NCBI GenBank assembly: GCA_010015805.1
Contig: ML978123.1
Span: 3,162,001-3,226,000, forward strand
DNA length: 64,000 nt
From: Rhizodiscina lignyota
Taxonomy: Eukaryota; Ascomycota; Dothideomycetes; Aulographales; Rhizodiscinaceae
Reading direction: 5' to 3'
Below the pieces are notes generated by a model. That model ran no database searches. It saw only the letters and a list, made by a program, of their open reading frames with translations, and had not been told where the DNA came from. Numbering within the stretch: position 1 is the stretch's first letter; every line of letters starts with the position of its first letter. Positions 10,493 through 20,965 of the stretch are shown here, in pieces. The position numbers and the translations under genes are program-made.

Positions 10493-11438
10493 CTATACCC
10501 GCTCAATAACAGCCCATCCTGCCGCCAATGCACCCGCGCCAACCATAACTGCCCTCGCGGCGTTCAGCAGCTGCCACTTCCACAGCAGCGTCCACAAATC
10601 CTTTCCATCCTCTTCGTTAATATCGGCTTTCGTCTTCGCCGCCTCGGCTAACTTCTTCAGCTTCCCGTTCGTGTCTTTCATAGCCGTCACCGTGAACGGC
10701 GCAATAGACGGGATGATGATGGCTGCGAAGAGGTAGAGGGGGAAGTTAGTAGCGTGGGTGCTGCCTGCCGGGGCGAGGGTTGCTGTGGGGTGTTAGTGAT
10801 GTGGCTTTTAGAGGCAGTTTTGATAGAAACAGATGGGCAGGAGTTGAGGGTGATGAAATCGCTGACCCCCGGTAAGTTGTAAGGCGGAAGGGTGAATAGC
10901 TCTTGCACCTCAAGATTGAGGAGACTGTCCCTGCAAGTTGTGTTCTACCTCCTTCGGAGTATCTTTGCCAACAGTACACCGTTGAAGGCTACGTCCGCTT
11001 TACTACTCGTCGGGGCTATACATTCACGCCCAAGCTAACTCTTTTATTACCTTTAGGACGGGGCAAGTAGAATTGTGAAGAACTGTAGATAATTGGAACA
11101 TACCATCATACGCCAAATACCCAAAGCAAGCCGCCGGCAGCAGTGCCGCTGTCGGACACACGGCTGCACCAATTTGATATGCTTCCAACCAGTTGCGCAC
11201 GGTGCTTCTGTTGTCGGACTCGGCGTTCTTCATGGCTTGAATTGCGACGAAGGAGAAGCAGCCGATTGTGCCTGAGGGTGGGGTTAGCCCTTTGATACTT
11301 TGAAGTACGGTATAGATGGATTTTGGTAAGGGAACCGAATCTTTGGGGAGAGAATATACCTGACAGCCATGCTGCAGACGTGACGCCGACGAGTTGCGCA
11401 ATCCGGAGTGTGCTTGGAAGAGTGGTGGGAGAAGACAT
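10493..11438 (-). CDS. DUF1772 (anthrone-oxygenase-like) small membrane protein
   Basis: Three exons: 11360-11438, 11104-11271 and 10493-10782, giving 178 residues. Introns are 11272-11359 (GTATAT..CAG) and 10783-11103 (GTATGT..CACAG with a CTAAC branch). At 321 nt the second is the longest intron in this window. The layout is that of DUF1772: an N-terminal membrane helix (IAQLVGVTSAAWLSGTIG), a second helix (YQIGAAVCPTAALLPAACFG), a third (FPLYLFAAIIIPSIAPFTVT) followed by TAMKDTNGKLKKLAEAAKTK, and a final helix (LLNAARAVMVGAGALAAGWA). Some family members oxidise anthrones in polyketide pathways. No polyketide genes lie nearby, so a biosynthetic role is not supported. A short extra exon inside the long intron cannot be excluded. 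Confidence 0.78.
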
Positions 11439-12343
11439 TTTCGCGTGATTATTAGAGATGCAACTTGATAGGATGGACGATAGATTTGGTGTGGGACTTC
11501 GATTGACTCTTTTGAATTGGCACAATGCTATATAAAAGGTCTCAGATGATGCTTAAATGATAAAATATTGTACAGGGTTCAGCTCCAGACGCGTCGCTGA
11601 TGAATAACGACGGTAGACGCGTATCGCCTGACTCACGACAGATCAGAGGTCGTTTTGATGTGGCAGAGATTACGAAGCGCACCAAGGAACCGGAACATAG
11701 CAATCGACGACCTGTCGGACGCTTGGAGCTAGTGCTTTGGGTCTTTAGTAGCGACAGGCTGAATTGTCGGCGTCATGGTGGCGTTACTAATTCCGACTCC
11801 TTCGGGAGAGGAAAGTAGTTGGCCGCCGAGCATGCTGTAGCGCCCAATAAGCGGCCATCTCTTGCTGCTCAAGTTAGTCTAGACCGTCTCTAAAAGTTTG
11901 ATTATATATTCTCTGGAGTTTCGATCCCAATCGCACACCTTTTGCGAAACTTGCACACTTTCATCGTAGAGGCTACACATCGTACTCGTCCAGTCCCATG
12001 GAATCCTTGCATGTGTGTACGGACCAATCAGCTGCGACGCTGCGCAGAACGTGGTCGGAGTTGATTTCTCGCTCTCCAACTTCACAATTCGATACGGAAC
12101 AAGCTTTGATATAAGAGAGACGTCTTATACGAGTGATGCAATGATTTGCGAGAATTTGAAGTTAAAATGCTGAAGTCTATTTAACTGAACGTGCAATCCA
12201 ACACCATCCCAATTCAACCTGCCTTTCTTCTCCTCCTCCCTCCCTGAAGCAGAAGCTCTGATTGGATTTGACCTGGAGTGTATGAGTTAGCCATGAACAA
12301 CATTGACGAGAATGACATACATTAAATGAAGAGGTTATGTACC

Positions 12344-12559
12344 TTAAACTTTCGATACCTTTGACCTCTTAGGCTCCTTTGAAAGACTGCCATTGCCGTT
12401 TGCGGGCGGGCCGACGGATACGAGCTTCTTGACAATCTTGGGTCTCTTGACGGAGACCGAGCCCGCGACAGCACGTACATCTTGCCTGGTGGCAGCTTCG
12501 TGCCGGCCTGCGGCTTTGGTGTGCTGAGCTCGTGGGGGATTTTCCGTGGGTTCTGCCAT
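12344..12559 (-). CDS. doubtful small basic ORF, product unknown
   Basis: Not recognised. From the ATG at 12559 the frame gives 71 residues ending in a Lys/Val/Pro-rich tail (VKRPKIVKKLVSV then SKEPKRSKVSK) that looks more like a real C-terminus than random sequence. The frame stays open upstream to about 12735 without a clear start, reading KTKKLTGQTSRTNGANFYRD. An overlapping frame (12322-12657, 111 codons) also looks protein-like (VLRLHIVHYPTLGERWQNPR). Two plausible overlapping frames suggest either a spliced small gene whose exons switch frame, or chance. No family can be named. Confidence 0.2.
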   Translation of the reverse strand: MAEPTENPPRAQHTKAAGRHEAATRQDVRAVAGSVSVKRPKIVKKLVSVGPPANGNGSLSKEPKRSKVSKV

Positions 12560-14117
12560 CGCTCGCCCAGGGTTGGGTAGTGAACGATGTGCAGGCGAAG
12601 TACTTCGGCAGCACGATGAAGGAACGGGCTTACGGTCCCGGTAGAAGTTGGCTCCATTGGTGCGCGAAGTTTGTCCGGTTAGCTTCTTCGTCTTTGGGCG
12701 GTGGGATTCGCGTGCGATTGTGTCTGTGTGTGTGCGCGTGCGTGTTGGATGTAAGATATTGAGGAGATGAGATTGAGTCTGAGAATGGAAGAGAACTGAT
12801 GAGAGATGCTTGTCATCGATATATGGACCGCATCACGATAAGCATTTCTAGGAACATACTCGGCGGAGGTGGTTGGTAAATCGACAATAACACTTCTTCA
12901 ACAATCGGGGTGGGGAGGTTGGGGAGTCTGGGTTTCGCAACAATAACACTCTTAAAACAATAGGAAGATTATGGAAGATTGGCAAGCACAATCTTATTGG
13001 CGGAACAGGCAATGCTGCTACGCCAATCGCAAGGACTCAAGTGAGACTGGATGCAGTGTGCCCAATAGTTCTGGGAGAGTTGGTAGACGCACAAGTAACG
13101 GGTATTCTATGTTCACAATCCCCTGTTGCTTTACGAGAAGAGATCCCGAACTAGATATACCTAATCCTCATGTACCATTGTGACCTGTGGTGCCCGATTT
13201 CAGTTTCGTTTCCAGGTCGGTGAACTTTCTGCTGAAGTTTCAAGTCAATGGCGGATAGACCAGAGGACAGACGAACAACCCAGGCATACATCAATTCGGT
13301 TGTCTCCGTTTGAAAAGAGCTCGATGGTTGCAAGTACTGGCAATGCAACGTCGTCAAGTGACAAACCAGTCCGCGGAAATATGTTGGGATCGCTTCGAGG
13401 CAGCTCTTCAACTAAAATTCTAAGTGGAGCGGCTCAGGGGTGATTATTCGAGATGCCGCATAGCGGCAATTTGGTGCTGCAGAGCGTGCGCATGTTGTCG
13501 GTGACAAGTGGCGCGCTGTCCGTTTTCTATTACTCGATATTTATGGAATCCTCGGCAACGTCACGTCGGAGCTGCTGGGCCTCGCATACCGCAAAATTGA
13601 AGGGAAAATCGTGAACAAAAGATGAAAATTCCCTATAAATTGAATTGCAGTGTACGGAGATTGATATATCGATCTGACAATGGAGTGGAGGAGCGGTAGA
13701 CTCAGCGGTATAAGGAGCACAGAAAGGGGAGAGCTGACGGCCGAAAGTTATCACGATGGTAGCCCGGTCAGATCCGAACATCGTTAGGAATCGGCAGCCG
13801 GTCTAGCAGACAGCAACACGGTCGGCGGCTTACTCGATCCCTTCTACTACTTTTTATCAAGTAATCCGGGACGAGCGCTAAAGGAGCGCGTCGGAGTTGC
13901 TGCGATTGGACGATGTGGCGATTGGAAAGGGGGTCCAGGGCAGACAGCAATGAACAAGTATAACAAACATCCTTATAGTAGTTAAGAAGCGTATAGAGTA
14001 GCTGATCCTCTTATAGGAATCAACTCGATGAAGTAGCACAATTGATGCAAGGAGCAGTCTGTGCCTTTCGTTGGGATTGCAGGGTCCGCGATGGCCTAAT
14101 CAATGCTAGCGCCGTTC

Positions 14118-14432
14118 CTTATCTTCAACCTCACCTCATGCACCCTCCAAGTCTCCTCTACCCAGCGACCCACTCAGAAGCCCTATCGCCGCCCATTCAC
14201 TGCCTCCTACGCGTATTCAGCCGCGTACAACTGGCCCTGAGCCTTTTTAGAACACCATCTGCGGCAGAAACCGGCAGTCTCGCTCCTGATAACCATCACC
14301 GCCTCCCATGGCCAGTTTTGATCGAGTAATGCGGCACATCAGCTCCGGGGCAGGTACCCGCGGCCATAATGCTGAGCGAGAATCTGGAGTGCATACCCAT
14401 CCGGATACGATCACCGTGTTGAGGCCGATAAG
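14118..14432. promoter_or_regulatory. cluster of GATA-type sites upstream of allantoinase
   Basis: Three GATAA cores lie 300-615 bp upstream of the allantoinase ATG: CTTATC at 14118-14123 (GATAAG on the minus strand), GATAAC at 14288-14293 and GATAAG at 14427-14432. AreA/NIT2-type GATA factors switch on purine and allantoin catabolism under nitrogen limitation in ascomycetes. About one such hexamer per kb is expected by chance, so this is a modest cluster and the assignment is inference. Confidence 0.35.
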
Positions 14433-14731
14433 AAGGCTAAGTTACCCCAGATTCTGGACTTTTTCTTTTGTACACAGATTCAGATTCCTTTGTTTCTCCT
14501 TATAGCATCAAGAGAGTGTACAGGATCAATTCACTTGTCCAATAACATCAGAAAACCACCTAATTGACAACTTGTTGCTGTTTACCTGTTCCGCTTCTTT
14601 AAGTCTCCCTGACCGGAGAAGCGCACGGCACCGCCCGACAGATATATCCTGCTGCAAACACCAGCTTCACACTGCGGGAGCACTCCTCTGAAGCCCTCAC
14701 CAGCGTCCCAGAGACGGCTGCCGACCCCACG

Positions 14732-16412
14732 ATGGCACCCCACGCAACCGGCACACCTCCCTCCCTCTCCCCCTCCAATAGCTTCTCCGGCTCGCCCATC
14801 ACAGTCCTAGCATCCTCACGAGCCGTCGTAGCTGGCCGAATAACGGAAGCCACAATCGTCATATCTACCACCACCGGCAAGATAACGACCATCTTCCATT
14901 CCGTCCTTCCCGCGTCTGACTTCCCGCCTGGCACGCCGTACAGGGACTATACCCCACATATTCTGCTTCCTGGCCTCGTGGACGCACACGTGCACCTGAA
15001 TGAGCCTGGACGGACAGAATGGGAAGGATTCTGGACTGGTACGCGAGCTGCTGCATTTGGTGGGGTTACTACGGTGGTGGATATGCCGCTCAATGCCATC
15101 CCGCCTACCACCACTGTAGCCAATCTGCATGAGAAGGTAGAAGCAGCTCAGGGTAAATGTTGGGTTGATGTTGGCTTCTATGGCGGCATCATCCCAGGCA
15201 ATGCGGATGAGCTTCTTCCACTTGTTGACGCTGGTGTCCGTGGCTTTAAGGGTTTCCTGATTGACAGCGGAGTAAGTCATTGCCAACTTTAAGTTCTTGC
15301 CCGGGCTAACCAAAATGAAGGTGCCAGAGTTCCCAGCCGTCTCCTCCAATGACATCTCCCTAGCCCTCACCGCACTCTCCTCCGCTCCCACAACCGTCAT
15401 GTTCCACGCCGAAATGATCCCGCCACTCTCAATGTCCGTTGGCGACGTCAGCCACACCTCGCACCCGCCCAACGTGCCTACAGGCCCACTCAACACATAC
15501 CAGACCTTCCTCGATTCTCGCCCTCCATCCTTCGAAACATACGCCATCTCGGAAGTTCTCAGCCTCGCACACCTCGCTCCAAATCTGCCTCTACATATCG
15601 TCCACTTGAGCGCCATCCAAGCAATCCCACTACTACAAGAAGCGAGGAGGAGTGGCGTCAAAATCACCGCAGAAACATGTTTCCACTATCTAAGCCTAGC
15701 GGCTGAAGGCGTCGAGGAGGGAGACACGCGACATAAATGCTGTCCACCCATCCGCGAGCAGTCAAATCAACACGGTCTGTGGGCGGAGCTGAAGAAAGAA
15801 GGAACTGATGGGGAAGATGGAGTTATCAAGACTGTTGTTTCGGATCATTCGCCTTGCACACCGGACCTCAAGCTCCTCCCTGAACACGTGGATATCTCGA
15901 AATCGAATACCAGCGTACAAGAGGATACAAAGGAGGCGGAGAAGGGCGATTTCTTCGCTGCGTGGGGCGGTATCAGCAGCGTCGGTCTTGGCCTCAGCAT
16001 CCTCTGGACAGAAGGCCAGAAGCGAGATGTTTCGATTGAGGATGTTGTCCGATGGTGCTGCAAGAATACGGCGAAGCAGGTCGGTCTAGGACATCGCAAG
16101 GGCGATTTGGGCGTCGGTTATGATGGAGATATTTGCGTTTTCGACGACGAGGGCGAGTTTACGGTTAGTCTTCCCTCCTCTTCTTGCGTGAGTGACAACT
16201 GGTGATTATCATACTGATATGAGAGACAGGTTGAGCATTCATCGATGCTTTTCAGAAACAAGTGCTCGCCCTACGAGAATCGCAGGCTCAAGGGCGTCGT
16301 GAAGGAGACTTGGCTAAGAGGGAAGAGGGTTTTCAGTCGAGAGCGTGGCTTCGCGGAGAAGGCGGGACCTGCTGGGGACCTGTTGCTTGAGCCGAGGAAG
16401 CACAAGGCTTAA
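14732..16412 (+). CDS. DAL1: allantoinase
   Basis: Opens the hydantoin ring of allantoin to allantoate in purine nitrogen salvage (cytosolic or peroxisomal). Three exons: 14732-15271, 15321-16163 and 16230-16412, both introns phase 0 (GTAAGT..AAG, GTTAGT..CAG). The product is 521 residues. Amidohydrolase features seen are the metal-binding [20 protein letters not shown], the carboxylated-Lys loop [16 protein letters not shown] in the TTVMFHAEM strand, the next metal His in [13 protein letters not shown], the ETCFHYL strand, and SDHSPCTPD with the catalytic Asp. The C-terminal beta-sandwich strand ([20 protein letters not shown]) is completed by exon 3. Length is slightly above the fungal norm because of an N-terminal Ser/Pro-rich extension of about 25 residues. 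No other purine-catabolism gene is adjacent. Confidence 0.94.
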
Positions 16413-17648
16413 GAGGAATGTTGAGCTATCACTGTAGCATGTCGATTTAGTTGTTGGCGCGATGCATCGACTTTGTAAGATATACCCATTCGAGTTTTCT
16501 GATTCACTGTTGCTAAGTCGTTTGAAGGTTTTGTTCTATTCGAACGCTCATGTATCGACGCATTTAGATGGAGAAGAAGTCTCGTTCGCGGACTCTACAC
16601 GCTTACCTTAGATATAGCACTGCATAGCGACGCGGCTCGATTTCCTCGCCGGGAAGGACGTATCGGTATATTTGCACAGCAAGTTGAGCGTATTCGGTCC
16701 CCCTCACGTCATTGATCAAGCATTGTGTTGATTAGTTATTGAGTCTTTTCGGACTTGGTGGAACAGGTGGAACAAAACCTCTTTGTGGTTTGTCGCCCTT
16801 GCGATACCGTAAGGGATGTCGATATAAGTTATCTAGTTCGGCATGGCTAAGTCTTTAAAGGTTTACTTCTGCTTGAATGCGTGTGTATCGATGCGTTTAG
16901 ATCGAGAAGAAGCCTGGCTTACGACCCTGCTGGCGTTATCATAGCTATGGTGTTTTACAACGGCGGAAATCTGTCTCTTCAACTTTTAAGGACTGCTTGA
17001 TATCTGTTCACCTGTCAAATTGACTGTATTCGAACCCCTCTACGCTGCTGATCCAGCGTTGCGTTGATTATTCTTGAAGTCCTTTGAAGCGCGTTGGCGA
17101 ACTCCTTGAAATTTCGTGTGGGTCTCTTTATAGAAGTTGACGTTCAATGCCACTGTGGCATGCCGCTACAGGCATCACCAAGAACCATCTTTGTAAGGAG
17201 TGCAGGTACGAGCACTACTAAGTCATATAAGGTTCTTCTGTTTACACGCTCATGTATTGACGCGTTTAGATCACGAGGAAGCCTTGTCAGCGACTCGGTC
17301 GGCCTTATCGTGGCTATAGTGTTGTATAGCGACGTACTTTGAATCACCTTACCGCATGGGCTGCTTAGTATCTTCTCACACGCCAAGTTGTGCGTATGCG
17401 GATCTCTTTACGCCGTTTATCGAGCACCCCGTTGATTATTCTTAGAATTCTTTGAAGCACATCATAGAGTGGAGTAGAGGTTCGAGGAAAGGCAATTCTG
17501 CGCGTTCATTTCATGATACACCAATTTGCTTGTGGTGTATAAGTACTACTAAGAGTCCAGCGGAACCCCTCCACGCGCTGCCAGCAGCCTCCACCATGCT
17601 CTCCTCAGTCTTCACGGCACCACTGCTGACGAACTGATCAGGCCCCCG
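16413..17648. other. intergenic stretch between allantoinase and the F-box-like gene, largely direct repeats
   Basis: 1.24 kb lying between convergent stops. Most of it is the three-copy direct repeat at 16513-17555. No reading frame over 82 codons and no family match were seen. The frame at 17452-17637 is not supported. Confidence 0.5.
16513..17555. repeat. three diverged tandem direct repeats, about 335-370 bp each
   Basis: Units begin near 16513, 16847 and 17218, each at a CTAAGTC box, and a fourth partial start lies at 17550. Two anchor blocks recur in register. TGTATCGACGCATTTAGA at 16551 returns as TGTATCGATGCGTTTAGA at 16884 and TGTATTGACGCGTTTAGA at 17253. AAGTTGAGCGTATTCGG at 16681 returns near 17016 and 17384. 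Periods are thus about 333-336 and 367-369 bp. In these blocks most differences are C/T or G/A transitions, as repeat-induced point mutation would leave. The unit has no long ORF and no similarity I recognise. Confidence 0.75.
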
Positions 17649-18264
17649 CTACTTCTTCCGGCCGTACAGAAACGCCATCTTGAACACCAACCTCCTCAGG
17701 AACTTCCTCTCGAACCACGGTTTCCACACACCCCATGGACGCCATTCCGCTGGGGTGTGCGTCATTTTGTCGACAGGGATAGGCTGCCATTTGAAGTAAG
17801 ACTGTTCTAACAAAAGGCTAAATCGCCACTGATGGATGTATTACCGCTTCCGCCTCCCTGAAGCGGCACATCTCGAGGTACTCGAGGCGCTTCTTCAGCA
17901 CGAACAGCATCTCCTTCCGCGTGCGCCGGTCGAGGCTGGTCAGCGAGAGCGTCGTTTGCTTGCGTCGGGAGAGGAACTTTAAGTCCAAGTTGCTGATTCC
18001 GTAGACGTCGATGCTGCGCTGTTAGTTAGCACAATGTTTACGCTAATAATATGACTCGGGCACGAAGTGGTCTGCATCGGTGTGGTCGCATGCTTTCTCG
18101 CCGAAAAAAAGGTGGAATTCGGGCGGAAGCGTCGCGAGCTCGGCCGGCGTGTTGATGTAGGGGTCGGAGATGGCGTACTCCAAGATCTTCTGGCGGATCT
18201 CGCTGGAGAGGCTGTCGAAGCTCACGGCGGTGGTGCCGGCGACTTCGTTGGATGGTGTTGCCAT
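17649..18264 (-). CDS. small F-box-like hypothetical protein
   Basis: Starts at 18264. Probable exons are 18064-18264, 17845-18018 and 17649-17801, about 175 residues. The second intron (17802-17844, 43 nt, GTAATA..CAG) is well supported by codon phase. The first is less sure: its acceptor after CTAACTAACAG at 18019 is good, but the best donor (GTGCCC at 18063) is weak. The N-terminus carries an F-box-like or DUF-type helix (SFDSLSSEIRQKILEYAIS) common in large dothideomycete families. A basic middle (FLSRRKQTTLSLTSLDRRTR) and a Trp/Arg-rich C-terminus ending FLYGRKK follow. Such proteins may be SCF adaptors, but the match is short and no function is assigned. Confidence 0.6.
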
Positions 18265-18838
18265 CGTGGAATATGTTGGGAAAGGTGGTTGTTGTGGGAA
18301 AAGTTGGTGTAGTGAGCAAGGTTGGTGTCGTGAGAAAGTTTGTTGAAGGAATGGTTGTTGTGTCGGGAAGACGAGGTGTTTATATACCCCTTTGTACACG
18401 TTAGAAGGAACTTTCCGTTGCCCAGTGGAGGCAATGTAGTTTTTGGTTCTGTGGTCTAACACCAACACTGTGTTTGGGCAATCGAGTAAGGTAGTGCTAG
18501 GCATCAACGCTTCATGACGATGTGCACCTTCATCCTTCTCACCCCCGCGGAAAACACCTGCCGGAAAATGTTCACCACTCTGCCATTCACAAGAGTGAAC
18601 CTGAATGCTTGATTGGATAATCTTTGAATATTATTTGGGAGAGGGTCACAGCATCAACTAGGATGACCTGGGTTGCCTGAAAAGAACATACATATCAGGC
18701 GGTCGGTAGACTGAGCCACGGCTTAGATTTCTATCTCCTCAACACCGCCGATGAACCGATAGTCCCCTTTTCGATATTGGAACGAATCTTCTTCTCACCT
18801 TTCCGGCCTACCAAAAGGTAAAAAATGCAACGCACAGG
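18265..18838. other. 5' leader of the F-box-like gene and flank of the next gene
   Basis: The 100 bp before the F-box-like ATG (18270-18370) is, on the minus strand, a C/A-rich leader with degenerate CACCAACYTT-type repeats; this kind of tract is seen in 5' untranslated regions. The rest shows no gene. Confidence 0.4.
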
Positions 18839-20164
18839 TCACCACGTTGTGAGGACTTTAGGATAGTCCTTGTGGCTGATGCCGAGGTCATCGAAGACTG
18901 TGTCATCGCCTGCAGCAAGGTTAGCATGTTCCGGGCCAGTTTGTGAGACGAACGACATACCATGCAAGTGCTCAACCCTGATCTCGTCCTCATTTTCAAG
19001 CTCCGCGATCTCCTCCGCAGGAGTCTCAGTGTCATGCTTCTTATCCTTTGCCACTCCCTCGGTTGCCTTGTCGAATCCAGTCTCACCTTCGCCGATCAGG
19101 AGGAACTGCGCGTTCACGTAGTCAAGCTGCTCAGCGCGGCTCGGGGGGATCCAGGCGCGACCGTGAAAGTCCTTATCAATCATCTCCTGGGGGAAGTCGG
19201 GACCTTGAGGAAGTTGCGCATTCGCAGGACCTGGCCTCTCGGGGTTCTTGAGGCTGACGATGAAGCTGCCTTTGGCACGGATGCCCAAATCATTCTGAAC
19301 GTCGCCCAGCTCCGATGGAATAGTAAGCATGTACGCTAGATGAGTAGAGGCGCCCTGAATCGTAAAGGCGTAGACACCTTCACCGACTGAAGTGACTGGA
19401 GGAGTATGACGAACGCCCGCAGTCTTAGTTTCGTACTCAGAGCCTTGAAAGAAGTTCTCCTTGAGATCATCCATCGTGGTATTGGCCTTCTCGACGAACA
19501 CCATGAAGCGGTCCTTGTGACTCTTGGGCAGGGCCTTCTTCGGGATAGCGATGAGGCGGTTGTTTTTGAGGTCCGGAATGACACCGTCACCGAGTTTGGC
19601 GTCTGCAGGAAGCGGGCGGAGGACGAGGTAGGAGCGCTGAAGGTCCTTGACATCAGTTGGCTCCTCGATACCAACTCGACCGCGAGTGAAGAAGTAGATG
19701 ATGCCCTTCTCGAGGATGTTTGAAGGGAGCTTCTTCTCTGGAGACTTCTCGATCGCACCATTCTTGTCTTCCTTGGCTCTGGTAAGCTCCTTCTCTGAGG
19801 GCGCTTCTTCAGCTTGAGCTTTCTCCTTTGCATTCGACTTCTCCTCCTTTTCTTCAGCTGCATCAGCAGCATCATTTGCGGGTTTCACAGTAGAGTCGTC
19901 CTCCTTGGTGGTTGCGTCGGCTTCCCGCATCTCGAGATCCTTTGGAGAGTCATCTGGGATCTTCTTCTCGACAACCTCAGGCATGGTCTCCTCTAGAGTC
20001 TTCTGTTCCGAAGTCTTCTTGGGAGTGGCCTTTTTAATGGTGGTCTTCTTGCTGCGCTTGGTGGTGGGAGAAGATGTTGGCTCGGCCTTGCGCTTTGTTC
20101 CGGCACCATTCTGAGATGCTGGGCTCGAATCGCCTCGCGTAGTAGATCGTGTGTTGGCTGGCAT
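18839..20164 (-). CDS. fungal conserved nuclear-type protein annotated elsewhere as 'BTB domain transcription factor'
   Basis: Two exons: 18961-20164 and 18839-18909. The 51-nt intron 18910-18960 (GTATGT, GCTAAC branch, GCAG) is in frame, so reading through adds 17 residues without a stop. The spliced product is 424 residues. Residues 1-150 are disordered: Ser/Thr/Lys-rich with an NLS-like TTKRSKKTTIKKATPKK and a long Glu/Ala/Lys tract. The conserved core (about 150-360) includes NILEKGIIYFFTRGRVGIEE, RSYLVLRPLPADAKLGDG, NRLIAIPKKALPKSHKDRFM and HLAYMLTIPSELGDVQ. This core is shared across Pezizomycotina, where automatic pipelines call it a BTB transcription factor. I see no BTB fold or DNA-binding domain in it, so that name should be treated with caution. 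Function unknown. Confidence 0.8.
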   Translation of the reverse strand: MPANTRSTTRGDSSPASQNGAGTKRKAEPTSSPTTKRSKKTTIKKATPKKTSEQKTLEETMPEVVEKKIPDDSPKDLEMREADATTKEDDSTVKPANDAADAAEEKEEKSNAKEKAQAEEAPSEKELTRAKEDKNGAIEKSPEKKLPSNILEKGIIYFFTRGRVGIEEPTDVKDLQRSYLVLRPLPADAKLGDGVIPDLKNNRLIAIPKKALPKSHKDRFMVFVEKANTTMDDLKENFFQGSEYETKTAGVRHTPPVTSVGEGVYAFTIQGASTHLAYMLTIPSELGDVQNDLGIRAKGSFIVSLKNPERPGPANAQLPQGPDFPQEMIDKDFHGRAWIPPSRAEQLDYVNAQFLLIGEGETGFDKATEGVAKDKKHDTETPAEEIAELENEDEIRVEHLHGMSFVSQTGPEHANLAAGDDTVFDDLGISHKDYPKVLTTW

Positions 20165-20965
20165 AGTGGATCGGCTGAGATGTTCAATTGAAGTTGAGGT
20201 TGAAGTAACGCGGAGAATTAGTGCGTAGGTATTTGTAGACGCGAGGCTCTGTTTTATAGAGTCGTTACGTCATGCGAAACGGTGGCACGTGATCATTATA
20301 CGATCAAATTGGGTAAAACAGACATAGAAACATGGAAAATTGAAAATTCAAATTCTAGAGAATGAGAAGAGTGAATTTTTTTAATTGATGTTGTTTACTG
20401 AGCTGGGTGGGGATAACTTTCCTTTTCGCTTTGGTGGAAACCGTTAGATCGTGATGCAGGTCACGCCATGGAAATACAAGACGGGACTGCTCGGGTGCTG
20501 AACTTTAATGGATACTGCTTAGTGATTATCATTCCTAGTGATGATTCCTTTACTGGAAGTGTAGCAGAACAGATTTTGGCTCTTTGACAGAGACCTGAAA
20601 GGTCGTTCCTCTCCGGCCGGTATTCAAGGCCAATTCTCCTTTTGACATGCCTCTTCCTATACGCCTTCTCTTGATGTCACAGCCCCTATATCATCTCGGT
20701 ACCAAGTGGCTCAGCTGTTATAACGTCTACTGCCTTGTGTGCTGTCTATGAGCTGGAGAAGAAGTTGAGGTTCGAGTGAGGTTGGGGTTGACACACTTGA
20801 AGGATTACCACCTCGATGCGACGGATGTCTTAACAGTCACATCATGGCCGCATGTGATCGTCGCAATTGACCTTGGAAAGTCAACATTACAACTCTAGAG
20901 AACGGAAGGTAACGCAATCCACGTGATTTCGCGCATACCAAAGGAGCTTGCTGTTGAGCCGCGTC
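20165..20965. other. 801-bp intergenic stretch
   Basis: Upstream region of the 'BTB-like' gene (starting at 20164) and 3' flank of HEM4 (stop at 20966). Rather AT-rich between 20320 and 20400. No gene, repeat or RNA was seen. Confidence 0.45.

Larger units (their letters stand above)
11439..14731. other. 3.3-kb gene-poor stretch before allantoinase
   Basis: The longest region without a confident gene. It holds a doubtful minus-strand reading frame at 12344-12559 (listed separately), a short GT microsatellite near 12720-12743, and several 60-95-codon ORFs (13180-13443, 13530-13781, 14042-14329) without domains. The right end is the allantoinase promoter, with three GATA-type sites. I found no transposon-like termini, tRNA or rRNA. 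Confidence 0.45.

Noticed and set aside
13664-13720. tRNA-like run GGAGCGGTAGACTCAGCGGTA
   Set aside because: It resembles a D-arm only; no matching acceptor stem, anticodon stem or T-arm was found.
17016-17045. tRNA-like T-arm text GGGGTTCGAATAC on the minus strand
   Set aside because: The flanking bases do not pair into a T stem and no acceptor, D or anticodon arm follows. It lies within the direct repeat.
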